5,971 nt of DNA from Nitrosomonas sp. UBA6494 (lineage in GTDB: Bacteria; Pseudomonadota; Gammaproteobacteria; Burkholderiales; Nitrosomonadaceae). A program made the translations under genes and the position numbers. How positions within the stretch are numbered: the first letter of the stretch is position 1; each line of letters begins with the position of its first letter. The notes beneath the pieces were generated by a model. That model did no database searches, had not been told where the DNA came from, and saw nothing but the letters and a program-made list of their open reading frames with translations. Below, one piece after another: positions 1 to 5,971 of this stretch. The stretch lies in the NCBI GenBank assembly GCA_002435335.1, contig DJMI01000018.1, positions 441-6,411 on the forward strand. The letters run 5' to 3'.

Positions 1-276
1 ACCAATTTAGCTCGCACTTTGGAAAAGCTAAAGGAACAAAATATCTGGATTTACGGTACCGCGGAGGACGCCGAATTTGATTTGACGCATTTTCCGATCA
101 CCGGCTCGGTTGCTTGGGTGTTTGGTTCTGAAGAGAAAGGCATGCGGCGCTTAACGCGCGAGTCATGCGATCAATTGGTTCGCATTCCGATGCAAGGCAG
201 CATAGAAAGCTTGAATGTCGCTGTCAGTGCGGGTATTTGCCTTTTTGAGACACATCGTCAGCAATCTTTAGTTTGA
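1..276 (+). CDS. rlmB: 23S rRNA (guanosine-2'-O)-methyltransferase RlmB, C-terminal part
   Basis: This is the 3' end of a gene that begins before the window; frame 1 is open from base 1 and gives 91 residues before TGA. RlmB of the SpoU/TrmH (SPOUT) family methylates the 2'-OH of G2251 in the 23S rRNA peptidyl-transferase loop, using S-adenosylmethionine. The visible part holds the SPOUT knot: TNLARTL at the window start, GSEEKGMRRLTRE (visible residues 42-54, motif 2) and IPMQGSIESLNVAVSAG (62-78, motif 3), whose S-L-N helps bind the cofactor. The tail ICLFETHRQQS resembles the end of E. coli RlmB, which is about 243 residues, so roughly the last third is present. The usual glycine in GxEGxG is glutamate here, as other SpoU-family enzymes tolerate. 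An ATG at 19 is internal and not the real start. Confidence 0.93.
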   Translation, partial: TNLARTLEKLKEQNIWIYGTAEDAEFDLTHFPITGSVAWVFGSEEKGMRRLTRESCDQLVRIPMQGSIESLNVAVSAGICLFETHRQQSLV

Positions 277-331
277 ATACCGCACACTGATAAAATACCG
301 ACTATTGATCATCCAGCAAACGCAACTTTGA

Positions 332-360
332 TTGCTTTCCGCTTTGCTTAAGACTATACA
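332..360 (+). promoter_or_regulatory. possible sigma70-like promoter for argS
   Basis: TTGCTT (332-337) and TATACA (355-360) are separated by 17 bases, the ideal spacing, but each hexamer is only a partial match to consensus. A start about seven bases past the -10 would leave a leader of only about 10 bases before the argS ATG at 376. That would agree with the lack of a Shine-Dalgarno sequence there. The site lies in the 99-base gap after rlmB, in which I see no terminator hairpin. This is a weak pattern match. Confidence 0.25.
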
Positions 361-375
361 AATTCTTATTTCTAT

Positions 376-2142
376 ATGACATCATTGGCTTATCCAAATT
401 TTAAAACGCATTTCAGTGAACTTTTCGAACAAGCGGCACGTGCAGTTGCACCAACCGATACACCAATTCGAATTGAGTTGACCAGAACCAAACAAGTGAA
501 CCACGGCGATTATTCGTGCAACCTGGCCATGCAACTGGCAAAACCGTTGCATAAAAACCCACGCGAGATTGCACAAGCGTTAATCGCCGCTTTGCCGCCC
601 TCCCCTTATTTGGAAAGAACCGAAATTGCCGGTGCCGGATTTATTAATTTGTTTCTTAAAAATACCGCCAAGCAACAATATTTACACTATGTGCTGCAAT
701 GCAAAGAAAACTACGGCAACAGTGAATTTGGAAAGAATCAAAAAATTCAAGTCGAATTCGTATCCGCCAATCCAACCGGGCCATTGCACGTAGGTCATGG
801 TCGTGGTGCTGCTTTCGGTGCAAGCTTGGCCAATGTATTGACTGCCGCCGGATTTGACGTGTCGCGTGAATTTTATGTCAACGACGCGGGAAGACAGATG
901 GATATTTTGACGCTATCGACTTGGCTGCGTTATTTGTCATTGAACGGTATCGATATTCCGTTTCCAAAAATTGCTTACCAAGGCGAGTACGTAAAAACAA
1001 TGGCGCAATTGATTCATGAAGCGCATGCGCAGCGCTATGTGCATCGGGCAGAATTATTGCTGAAAGATTTACCGGATAGTGCTCGAGAAACGGCTATTGA
1101 TACCGATGAATCTCTGGATAAATTAATTGTTAATGCCAAAAAGATACTCGGTGAAGATTACGCCTATATTCACAATTTTGCGCTCACCGAGCAACTGGGT
1201 GATTGCCGCAACGATTTGATGGAATTCGGTGTCGAATTTGACGTTTGGTTTTCTGAGCAATCGTTATACGACGGTGGATCGGTTGCGCGCGTGGTTGAAT
1301 TGTTACAAAGCAAACATTATTTATATCAACAAGACGGCGCAACTTGGTTTCGTTCCACCGATTTCGGCGATGAAAAAGACCGTGTGGTACAGCGGGAAAA
1401 CGGGCAATTTACTTACTTTGCATCGGATATTGCCTATCATTTGAATAAATTCGAACGCGGTTTCGATCAAGTCATCAATATATGGGGAGCGGATCATCAC
1501 GGCTATATTCCGCGCGTCAAAGGAGCGCTAAAGGCACTTGGTCTCAATGCCGAGAAATTGCAAATCGCATTGGTGCAATTTGCCGTTCTTTATCGCGATG
1601 GCAAAAAAGCGCCGATGTCAACGCGATCCGGTGAGTTTGTGACACTGCGCGAATTACGCGAAGAAGTCGGCAAAGACGCGGCACGTTTTTTTTATGTAAT
1701 GCGTAAAAGCGATCAGCACTTGGATTTCGATTTGGATTTGGCCAAATCGCAAAGTAACGAAAACCCGGTTTATTATGTGCAATACGCACATGCCAGGGTT
1801 TGCAGCGTACTGGCGCAATGGGACGGTGATTTTGATGAAGTGATGAAACTGGCTCAGGCTGATTTGACGGCACTGTCGAGTCAAACCGAATTGAGTTTGC
1901 TGCAAAAACTGATTGATTTTCCTGATACCGTGGAAATGGCTGCGAAGGAATTTTCACCGCATATTATTGCTTTTTACCTCCGAGAATTGGCCGGAGAATT
2001 TCATAGCTATTATAATTCAACGCGATTTCTTGTTCCTGAGATTCCCATACAACACGCACGGTTAGCTTTGATAGCTTCCATACAACAAGTTCTTAAAAAT
2101 GGATTGAAGTTACTCGGTGTAAGCGCACCTGATAAAATGTAG
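376..2142 (+). CDS. argS: arginyl-tRNA synthetase (ArgRS)
   Basis: ArgS attaches arginine to tRNA(Arg) in the cytoplasm using ATP; it is a class I synthetase and needs the tRNA for amino-acid activation. The 588 residues are close to the usual length (E. coli 577). Residues about 8-94 form the N-terminal Add1 domain, with VNHGDYSCNLAMQLAK (41-56) matching the conserved FGDYQ-like region. The catalytic core opens with VEFVSANPTGPLHVGHGRG (126-144), where HVGH is the HIGH motif. WGADHHGYIPR (370-380) follows. The degenerate KMSKS loop is KAPMSTRSGEFVTL (411-424), the MSTR form usual in ArgRS. NPVYYVQYAHAR (463-474) begins the C-terminal DALR anticodon-binding domain. ATG 376 is the only usable start: an in-frame TAA lies at 349-351 with no other start codon between. 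No clear Shine-Dalgarno precedes it. The SPOR gene follows after 29 bases. Confidence 0.98.
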   Translation: MTSLAYPNFKTHFSELFEQAARAVAPTDTPIRIELTRTKQVNHGDYSCNLAMQLAKPLHKNPREIAQALIAALPPSPYLERTEIAGAGFINLFLKNTAKQQYLHYVLQCKENYGNSEFGKNQKIQVEFVSANPTGPLHVGHGRGAAFGASLANVLTAAGFDVSREFYVNDAGRQMDILTLSTWLRYLSLNGIDIPFPKIAYQGEYVKTMAQLIHEAHAQRYVHRAELLLKDLPDSARETAIDTDESLDKLIVNAKKILGEDYAYIHNFALTEQLGDCRNDLMEFGVEFDVWFSEQSLYDGGSVARVVELLQSKHYLYQQDGATWFRSTDFGDEKDRVVQRENGQFTYFASDIAYHLNKFERGFDQVINIWGADHHGYIPRVKGALKALGLNAEKLQIALVQFAVLYRDGKKAPMSTRSGEFVTLRELREEVGKDAARFFYVMRKSDQHLDFDLDLAKSQSNENPVYYVQYAHARVCSVLAQWDGDFDEVMKLAQADLTALSSQTELSLLQKLIDFPDTVEMAAKEFSPHIIAFYLRELAGEFHSYYNSTRFLVPEIPIQHARLALIASIQQVLKNGLKLLGVSAPDKM

Positions 2143-2171
2143 GAAAACCAGAGAAATCCGGAAAGATAATT

Positions 2172-2990
2172 ATGAGTCGAGATTATAAAACCCGAAAGCC
2201 ACCCGCATCCAAGCCTGAAAAAAAAGGATCGGCTTTTTTTGGCGGTTTCGTAGGATATTCACTCGGCCTCGCAAGCGCTATTGGAATTTGGTTTTATCTA
2301 AATTTCGCCCAAAATCCTTTTGTAGCCAATGAAAAAAAACCGGTCAACGTAGAAAAGAATCAAGTACAACCGACTCCTGAAGTGGTGCAGCAACCGATAA
2401 AACCTGATCTACCGGAACAATCGCCGAAACTGGTTGAAGAAAAATCGAAATTCGATTTTTATAAAATTTTACCCGGCATCGAAGAACCTGAGATTGATTA
2501 TTCAACACGCCGCATTGAAGAACAATCTAAATCGATACCGACTCTTACCGCGCCCCAGGAAGTCACTAGCAAGCCTGTGGAAATCACTACGCAACCGACT
2601 CCACCGCGCCCTCACATAGCCCCAATGATTGAAACTGCGAAGGTGCAACCACAACCTATACCGATAACTCCTAAATCGCAAACACTCCAACAGCAACCGC
2701 AGCCTCAATTGCAACAAGCAATAGCGCCTCAAGCTGCCGTTCCGAGCTTACCCAAAGAGAAAATTTTTCTTCAAGTAGGCGCTTTTAGACGTGGTAGTGA
2801 TGCCGAAAATATAAAAGCACAACTTGCGTTACTTGGTATAGTTGCATCGATTCAGCCGATCGATTTGGCCGATAAAGGTATGCTTTATCGCGTACGTATC
2901 GGGCCATTCAACAGTAAAACGGATAGTGACAAAATCGGTGCATCATTACGAGAAAACGGCATAGAAACACAAATCGTTAAAATACAATGA
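2172..2990 (+). CDS. membrane-anchored SPOR-domain protein, FtsN/DedD-like
   Basis: This is a 272-residue bitopic inner-membrane protein. A basic cytoplasmic N-terminus (about 1-20, many K/R) is followed by one membrane segment (about 22-45, FFGGFVGYSLGLASAIGIW onward). A long periplasmic linker rich in Pro and Gln spans about 50-193. A C-terminal SPOR domain covers about 196-272: it starts at IFLQVGAF and contains YRVRIGPF (239-246), both typical of the fold. SPOR domains bind glycan strands stripped of stem peptides at the division septum. Residues 94-102, FDFYKILPG, are a short aromatic block in the linker that resembles the essential periplasmic segment of FtsN. GGAAAG (2160-2165) lies six bases before the ATG and supports the start. 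The gene probably shares a transcript with argS and dsbA. I judge it an FtsN functional counterpart, but DedD or another SPOR protein cannot be excluded, so no symbol is given. Confidence 0.9.
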   Translation: MSRDYKTRKPPASKPEKKGSAFFGGFVGYSLGLASAIGIWFYLNFAQNPFVANEKKPVNVEKNQVQPTPEVVQQPIKPDLPEQSPKLVEEKSKFDFYKILPGIEEPEIDYSTRRIEEQSKSIPTLTAPQEVTSKPVEITTQPTPPRPHIAPMIETAKVQPQPIPITPKSQTLQQQPQPQLQQAIAPQAAVPSLPKEKIFLQVGAFRRGSDAENIKAQLALLGIVASIQPIDLADKGMLYRVRIGPFNSKTDSDKIGASLRENGIETQIVKIQ

Positions 2991-3030
2991 TGTACCACTA
3001 TTATCTTCGAAACTTCATTAAGGTGCCAGC

Positions 3031-3669
3031 ATGAAACTAAAACAATATTTCCTAACATCACTCATTTTGGTTTGCGCTTGTTTAATTGCTCTTCCCAATG
3101 CACATGCGGAAATTGTTGAAGGTAAACATTATAAAAAATTGGACAATCCACAACCCACGGAAGATGCCAGCAAAATCGAAGTATTGGAGTTTTTTTGGTA
3201 CGGTTGTCCGCACTGTTACAGTTTGCACCCACACCTCAAAACCTGGCTGGAAAACTTACCCGACGATGTTAATTTTCGGTATGTACCGGCAAATTTGCGC
3301 GCCAGTTGGATAGTAGCGGCAAAAATCTTTTATACTATTGAGGCAATGGGAAAAACCGCCATTTTGCACGATTCGATTTACGATGCCATCCATCGCGACA
3401 AAATCGACTTACATCAAGAGCCTGTTTTATTCGATTGGATTGAAAAACAAGGCGTTGATCGCAAAAAATTCGAAAATACTTTCAATTCCTTCTCGGTACA
3501 AAATCAGGTTGCGCGTGCAACCCAAATGGCACGTCAATTACAACTCAACGGCGTTCCAGCATTAATAATCGATGGAAAGTATTTGACCAGTGGAGGCATG
3601 AGCAGCACCCCACAAGGCACTATCGACACATTAAATGCTTTGCTGGAGAAAGTGCGGAACGAACGTTAA
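3031..3669 (+). CDS. dsbA: periplasmic thiol:disulfide oxidoreductase DsbA
   Basis: DsbA introduces disulfide bonds into newly exported proteins and is reoxidised by the membrane protein DsbB. The 212-residue precursor has a signal peptide: basic MKLK, a hydrophobic stretch at about 6-21, and AHA before a likely cut between 26 and 27, leaving a mature protein of about 186 residues, close to E. coli DsbA (189). The thioredoxin active site is C59-P-H-C62 in EFFWYGCPHCYSLHP; the CPHC dipeptide is that of classical strongly oxidising DsbA. The cis-proline loop is G174-V-P176-ALIIDGKY, again nearly identical to the family. The helical insertion lies between. AAGGTG at 3020-3025, five bases before ATG, sets the start. 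It sits 40 bases after the SPOR gene and 11 before msrA, so co-transcription is likely. No dsbB is in the window. Confidence 0.97.
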   Translation: MKLKQYFLTSLILVCACLIALPNAHAEIVEGKHYKKLDNPQPTEDASKIEVLEFFWYGCPHCYSLHPHLKTWLENLPDDVNFRYVPANLRASWIVAAKIFYTIEAMGKTAILHDSIYDAIHRDKIDLHQEPVLFDWIEKQGVDRKKFENTFNSFSVQNQVARATQMARQLQLNGVPALIIDGKYLTSGGMSSTPQGTIDTLNALLEKVRNER

Positions 3670-3680
3670 TATATTGACTC

Positions 3681-4145
3681 ATGCCGCATCAAAAAATAAT
3701 CTTTGGCGCCGGTTGTTTCTGGGGTGTGGAAGCAACCTTTCGCCTTATTAACGGTGTAATCAATGTACGCTGCGGTTACAGCGGCGGACATACCGACAAT
3801 CCTACCTACGAAGACGTTTGTACTGGTACTACCGGTCACATCGAAGTCGTTCTGATTGAATACGATCCCGCCGTAATTAACACGGAGGCGCTATTGCATC
3901 ATTTTTGGCGATGCCATAACCCTACCACCAAGGATCGACAAGGCCCCGATATTGGCACGCAGTATCGCTCGGTCATTTTTTATTACACTGAAGAGCAAGC
4001 CATAATAGCTGAGGAATCGAAAAATAAGCTACAAGCAAGTGGATTATGGAAAACCCCAATTGTTACGCAAATTTTGCCAACCGCGAAATTTTATCAAGCA
4101 GAAGAATATCACCAGAATTACTTTACCAAACATGGCATACATTAA
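3681..4145 (+). CDS. msrA: peptide-methionine (S)-S-oxide reductase MsrA
   Basis: MsrA reduces the S epimer of methionine sulfoxide, free or in proteins, back to methionine, with thioredoxin normally restoring the enzyme. The 154 residues form a compact single-domain version without signal peptide, so it should act in the cytoplasm. The catalytic motif G11-C12-F-W-G15-V-E17 lies at the N-terminus; GYSGG (32-36), NPTYEDVCTGTTGHIE (40-55), FWRCHNPT (75-82), GTQYRSVIF (92-100) and EEYHQNYF (141-148) are the other family signatures. Cysteines are at 12, 31, 47 and 78 only; the C-terminal resolving cysteines of E. coli MsrA (C198, C206) have no counterpart, since the protein ends at HGIH. ATG 3681 is the first possible start after an in-frame TGA at 3675-3677. 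No clear Shine-Dalgarno is seen, and the 11-base gap to dsbA suggests translational coupling. Confidence 0.96.
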   Translation: MPHQKIIFGAGCFWGVEATFRLINGVINVRCGYSGGHTDNPTYEDVCTGTTGHIEVVLIEYDPAVINTEALLHHFWRCHNPTTKDRQGPDIGTQYRSVIFYYTEEQAIIAEESKNKLQASGLWKTPIVTQILPTAKFYQAEEYHQNYFTKHGIH

Positions 4146-4303
4146 TTAATATCAATTAATTCGTATATGTTCCGCTAATATCATACGTAAAAATGAGCAT
4201 TTTAAATTTTTATTCTAACTATAACTATTTTCTGCAAAAAAGAATAAAGCTTATTGTGCAATCAAATTTTATCGTAAATTCTTTACACGCCGTTGGATTC
4301 TAA
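4146..4303 (+). promoter_or_regulatory. AT-rich gap, probable promoter region of the HDOD-GAF gene
   Basis: This 158-base non-coding gap is strongly AT-rich and is the largest in the window, so it probably separates two transcription units. The best -10-like hexamer is TATAAC (4220-4225), five of six matches, but no good -35 lies 16-18 bases upstream. TTGTGC (4254-4259) with TAAATT (4275-4280) is a second, poorer pair with a 15-base spacer. I see no GC-rich hairpin followed by a T-run that would end the msrA transcript. The exact promoter is therefore not resolved. Confidence 0.3.
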
Positions 4304-4306
4304 TTG
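4295..4306 (+). promoter_or_regulatory. ribosome binding site and TTG start of the HDOD-GAF gene
   Basis: GGA (4295-4297) lies seven bases before the T of TTG at 4304-4306, normal Shine-Dalgarno spacing. An in-frame TAA at 4301-4303 touches the TTG, so nothing further upstream can be used. The next in-frame ATG (Met101) falls inside the HDOD domain, which begins at about residue 20. TTG is thus the only common start codon that yields an intact domain. Confidence 0.55.
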
Positions 4307-5860
4307 ATTAACAAAGAAGACTCTGAAACGATAAAAGAAAGTTTACTCGAAACGTTTTCGAGCGATCCGGATCTCCCTGCTCTTGGCAGTTCTATCTCGC
4401 GAATTGTGCAATTATCTTCTTCCGATGACGAATCAATTCAGCAATTAGCTTTTTTCGTATTGTCGGATGTTTCGTTAACACAAAAAATTCTGCGATTATC
4501 CAATTCGGTAGCTTATCGCAATACTCCGAATAAATCGAATACCAGTATTACTAAAGCCATTTTTTTGCTGGGATTTAACTCGGTGCAAACGTGTGCTTTA
4601 GCAATGCTTCTCGTAGATGGCATGCCGGAAAAAAATGCGGAACAGGTTCGTAACGAACTGATGCAAGCCTTGGCTGCAAGCATGATCAGTCGGGAATTAG
4701 TCAAAATCAGCATATATAAAGATGCGGAAGAAATTGCAATCGCCGCCTTATTCAAGAACCTGGGTCGCTTACTATTGGCAGCTTATCGGCATGATCTTTA
4801 CCAAAATTTTATTGCGCTGATTGAGCAAGGCACCCATACGCCGACGCAAGCTTCAATGCAAGTTCTTGGTTTTAATATTGACTCATTGACAGAAACAATC
4901 TTAGAAAAATGGAATATTCCGCTTAGCATTATCCAATCGATTAAAAATCGCCCGGCTGGCAATTTAAGTACGGCAAAAAACAAACAGGAATGGCAACAAC
5001 AAGCGGCAGAATTTAGCGCTAAAGCGATTCCTTTAATTTTAAGCAACGATAACAATTCAATAGACGAATTAAAAAATAAATTGCTTGAACGTTTCGGTAA
5101 GGCACTTAACTTGGATAGGATGCGACTCGATCAGCTCATCAGCGACGCATCGACTGAAACACGAACTTTATTAATTAATACCAATTTGCTTGATTCTGAT
5201 CGTAATAAAAAAATCGCAACGGATGCCACGCATGCTGAATTTAATATTTCAGCCGAAGAAAGCTTGATCGAAGATTTGATCGTCAGCGATGAAGAAAATA
5301 GTGATGTACAAATTATTGAGCGTTATCCGAGCGGCAAACCCTATAATGCCCGTTCATTACTCCTGACAGGTATTCAAGATGTAACCGAAGTCTTAGGATC
5401 CGGCAATTACAAGCTCGAAAACTTAATCATGCTGATTCTTGAAATTTATTACAATAGTTTAGGATTTAATTTTATTGCTCTGTGCTTAAGGGATTCGAAA
5501 ATGAATTGTTTTCGCGCAAGAAGCGTTCTCGGATCAAATAGCTTTAAATATCAAAAAGAAATCAATGTTCCCACAATGGAATCAAATGACTTATTTCATC
5601 TATCACTTAAAAAGAATGCAGATTTACTGATTTCTGATGCACATATTCCAAAAATTGGTAGAATTATCCCATCTTGGCATAAAGAATTATTCCCGAAAGT
5701 ACAAAGCTTTATGATTCTCCCTTTAGTCACTAATAACAAAACGATCGGGCTCTTGTATGCAAATCGTGAATTAAAAGCACCCGAAGGTATCACTACTGAA
5801 GAAACCAAATTAATCAAGCTGCTGAAAGGTCAGTTATTAACAGCATTCAATATAAAATGA
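4304..5860 (+). CDS. HDOD-GAF signalling protein
   Basis: This is a 518-residue cytoplasmic protein with no signal peptide or membrane segment. The HDOD domain covers about 20-220: DVSLTQKILRLSNSVAYR (55-72) matches the family signature D-x-x-L-T-x-K-x-L-x-L-x-N-S, followed by ITKAIFLLG (82-90) and the W-x-I-P helix ILEKWNIPLSII (199-210). HDOD proteins resemble HD phosphohydrolases but usually lack the metal-binding HD pair; here the matching site reads F-K-N-L-G (150-154), so no hydrolase activity is expected. A variable, acidic linker (about 285-345) leads to a GAF domain (about 365-515), with ILPLVTNNKTIGLLYANR (471-488) as its typical core strands. GAF domains bind small ligands or mediate dimerisation. 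HDOD-GAF proteins are seen in Proteobacteria as regulators of motility, stress or second-messenger signalling, but the ligand here is unknown. The start is TTG, and the last two bases of the stop belong to the adjacent repeat element. Confidence 0.88.
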   Translation: MINKEDSETIKESLLETFSSDPDLPALGSSISRIVQLSSSDDESIQQLAFFVLSDVSLTQKILRLSNSVAYRNTPNKSNTSITKAIFLLGFNSVQTCALAMLLVDGMPEKNAEQVRNELMQALAASMISRELVKISIYKDAEEIAIAALFKNLGRLLLAAYRHDLYQNFIALIEQGTHTPTQASMQVLGFNIDSLTETILEKWNIPLSIIQSIKNRPAGNLSTAKNKQEWQQQAAEFSAKAIPLILSNDNNSIDELKNKLLERFGKALNLDRMRLDQLISDASTETRTLLINTNLLDSDRNKKIATDATHAEFNISAEESLIEDLIVSDEENSDVQIIERYPSGKPYNARSLLLTGIQDVTEVLGSGNYKLENLIMLILEIYYNSLGFNFIALCLRDSKMNCFRARSVLGSNSFKYQKEINVPTMESNDLFHLSLKKNADLLISDAHIPKIGRIIPSWHKELFPKVQSFMILPLVTNNKTIGLLYANRELKAPEGITTEETKLIKLLKGQLLTAFNIK

Positions 5861-5971
5861 GACCTTTGCACGGCGTCATGAGCGGCGCGAGAATAAGACA
5901 AAAATTTGTGAAAAAGCGCAGTTTACATAGAGTAAATGAGTATTTTGCACAAATTTTTAACGCAATTATCG
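5859..5971. mobile_element. left part of a MITE-like, IS5-type inverted-repeat element (cut by window edge)
   Basis: GAGACCTTTGCA at 5859-5870 looks like the terminal inverted repeat of IS5-family insertion sequences (recalled resemblance, not searched). The DNA that follows is organised as imperfect nested inverted repeats around position 5929. Mirroring 5859 around that centre predicts a right end near 5999-6000, about 28 bases past the window, reading TGCAAAGGTCTC. A total of about 141 bases leaves no room for a transposase, so this would be a non-autonomous element mobilised in trans. The right end and target duplication are not visible, and a longer IS or a plain repeat remains possible. 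Confidence 0.55.
5900..5958. repeat. nested inverted repeat (hairpin) inside the terminal element
   Basis: AAAAATTTGTG (5900-5910) and CACAAATTTTT (5948-5958) are an exact 11-base inverted repeat. Inside it TTTAC (5922-5926) and GTAAA (5932-5936) pair around the same centre, 5929, and AAAA (5912-5915) faces TTTT (5943-5946). Further out CGA (5888-5890) and AAT (5892-5894) pair with TCG (5969-5971) and ATT (5965-5967) with a one-base shift. The whole would form a long, imperfect stem-loop in single-stranded DNA or RNA, and could also act as a terminator-like structure after the HDOD-GAF gene. Confidence 0.8.

Noticed and set aside
305..319. FNR-like site TTGAT...CAGCAA upstream of argS
   Set aside because: Only the left half-site fits; the right half does not match ATCAA at the required spacing.
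1544..1957. 137-codon reverse-strand frame within argS
   Set aside because: It is the antisense of a strongly conserved synthetase region, has no recognisable domain and no ribosome binding signal; a shadow of argS.
3070..3090. Lipoprotein signal (lipobox) in DsbA because of C15 and C17
   Set aside because: The residues V-C-A-C do not fit the L-[AS]-[GA]-C lipobox, while AHA at 24-26 is a good signal peptidase I site.
4141..4161. ATTAATT/AATTAAT inverted repeat at the msrA stop as a terminator
   Set aside because: The stem is only seven A-T pairs with no T-run after it, too weak for an intrinsic terminator; expected by chance in such AT-rich DNA.
5878..5971. An ATG-started frame open to the window edge (MSGARIRQKF...)
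   Set aside because: It lies wholly inside the inverted-repeat element, has no ribosome binding site, and the predicted right end leaves room for only about ten more codons; most likely a chance frame through the repeat.
1..5971. CRISPR arrays, tRNA or rRNA genes, toxin-antitoxin or defence genes
   Set aside because: No regularly spaced direct repeats, no cloverleaf-like sequence in the gaps, and all genes belong to known housekeeping or signalling families.

Overview
The window carries six protein-coding genes, all on the + strand, and ends inside a short inverted-repeat element. The gene order argS, SPOR-domain protein, dsbA is typical of Betaproteobacteria. The protein sequences and fairly AT-rich coding DNA suggest a Nitrosomonas-like member of Nitrosomonadales. 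That placement is an inference from family resemblance; no database search was possible.

Layout. Positions 1-276 hold the C-terminal third of RlmB, a 23S rRNA 2'-O-methyltransferase whose start lies upstream. After a 99-base gap comes a compact run of four genes: argS (376-2142), a membrane-anchored FtsN-like SPOR protein (2172-2990), dsbA (3031-3669) and msrA (3681-4145). Gaps of 29, 40 and 11 bases make one transcript likely. A 158-base AT-rich gap follows, then a 518-codon gene (4304-5860) for a protein with an N-terminal HDOD domain and a C-terminal GAF domain, apparently starting at TTG. From 5859 to the window edge lies DNA that looks like the left part of a MITE-like, IS5-type inverted-repeat element. 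Its first two bases complete the TGA stop codon of the HDOD-GAF gene.

How the genes fit together. RlmB and ArgS serve translation. The SPOR protein probably binds denuded septal peptidoglycan and acts in division. DsbA makes disulfides in the periplasm and MsrA repairs oxidised methionine in the cytoplasm, so the end of the run combines envelope assembly with thiol and oxidative quality control. The HDOD-GAF protein is a likely signalling or regulatory protein with no clear link to the run before it.

Most of the window is ordinary housekeeping DNA. The points that merit a second look are the nested palindromic element at the right edge and its overlap with a stop codon, an FtsN-like aromatic motif in the SPOR protein, the TTG start and missing HD pair in the HDOD protein, and the absence of a C-terminal resolving cysteine in MsrA. 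I do not see a new defence or mobile system here.
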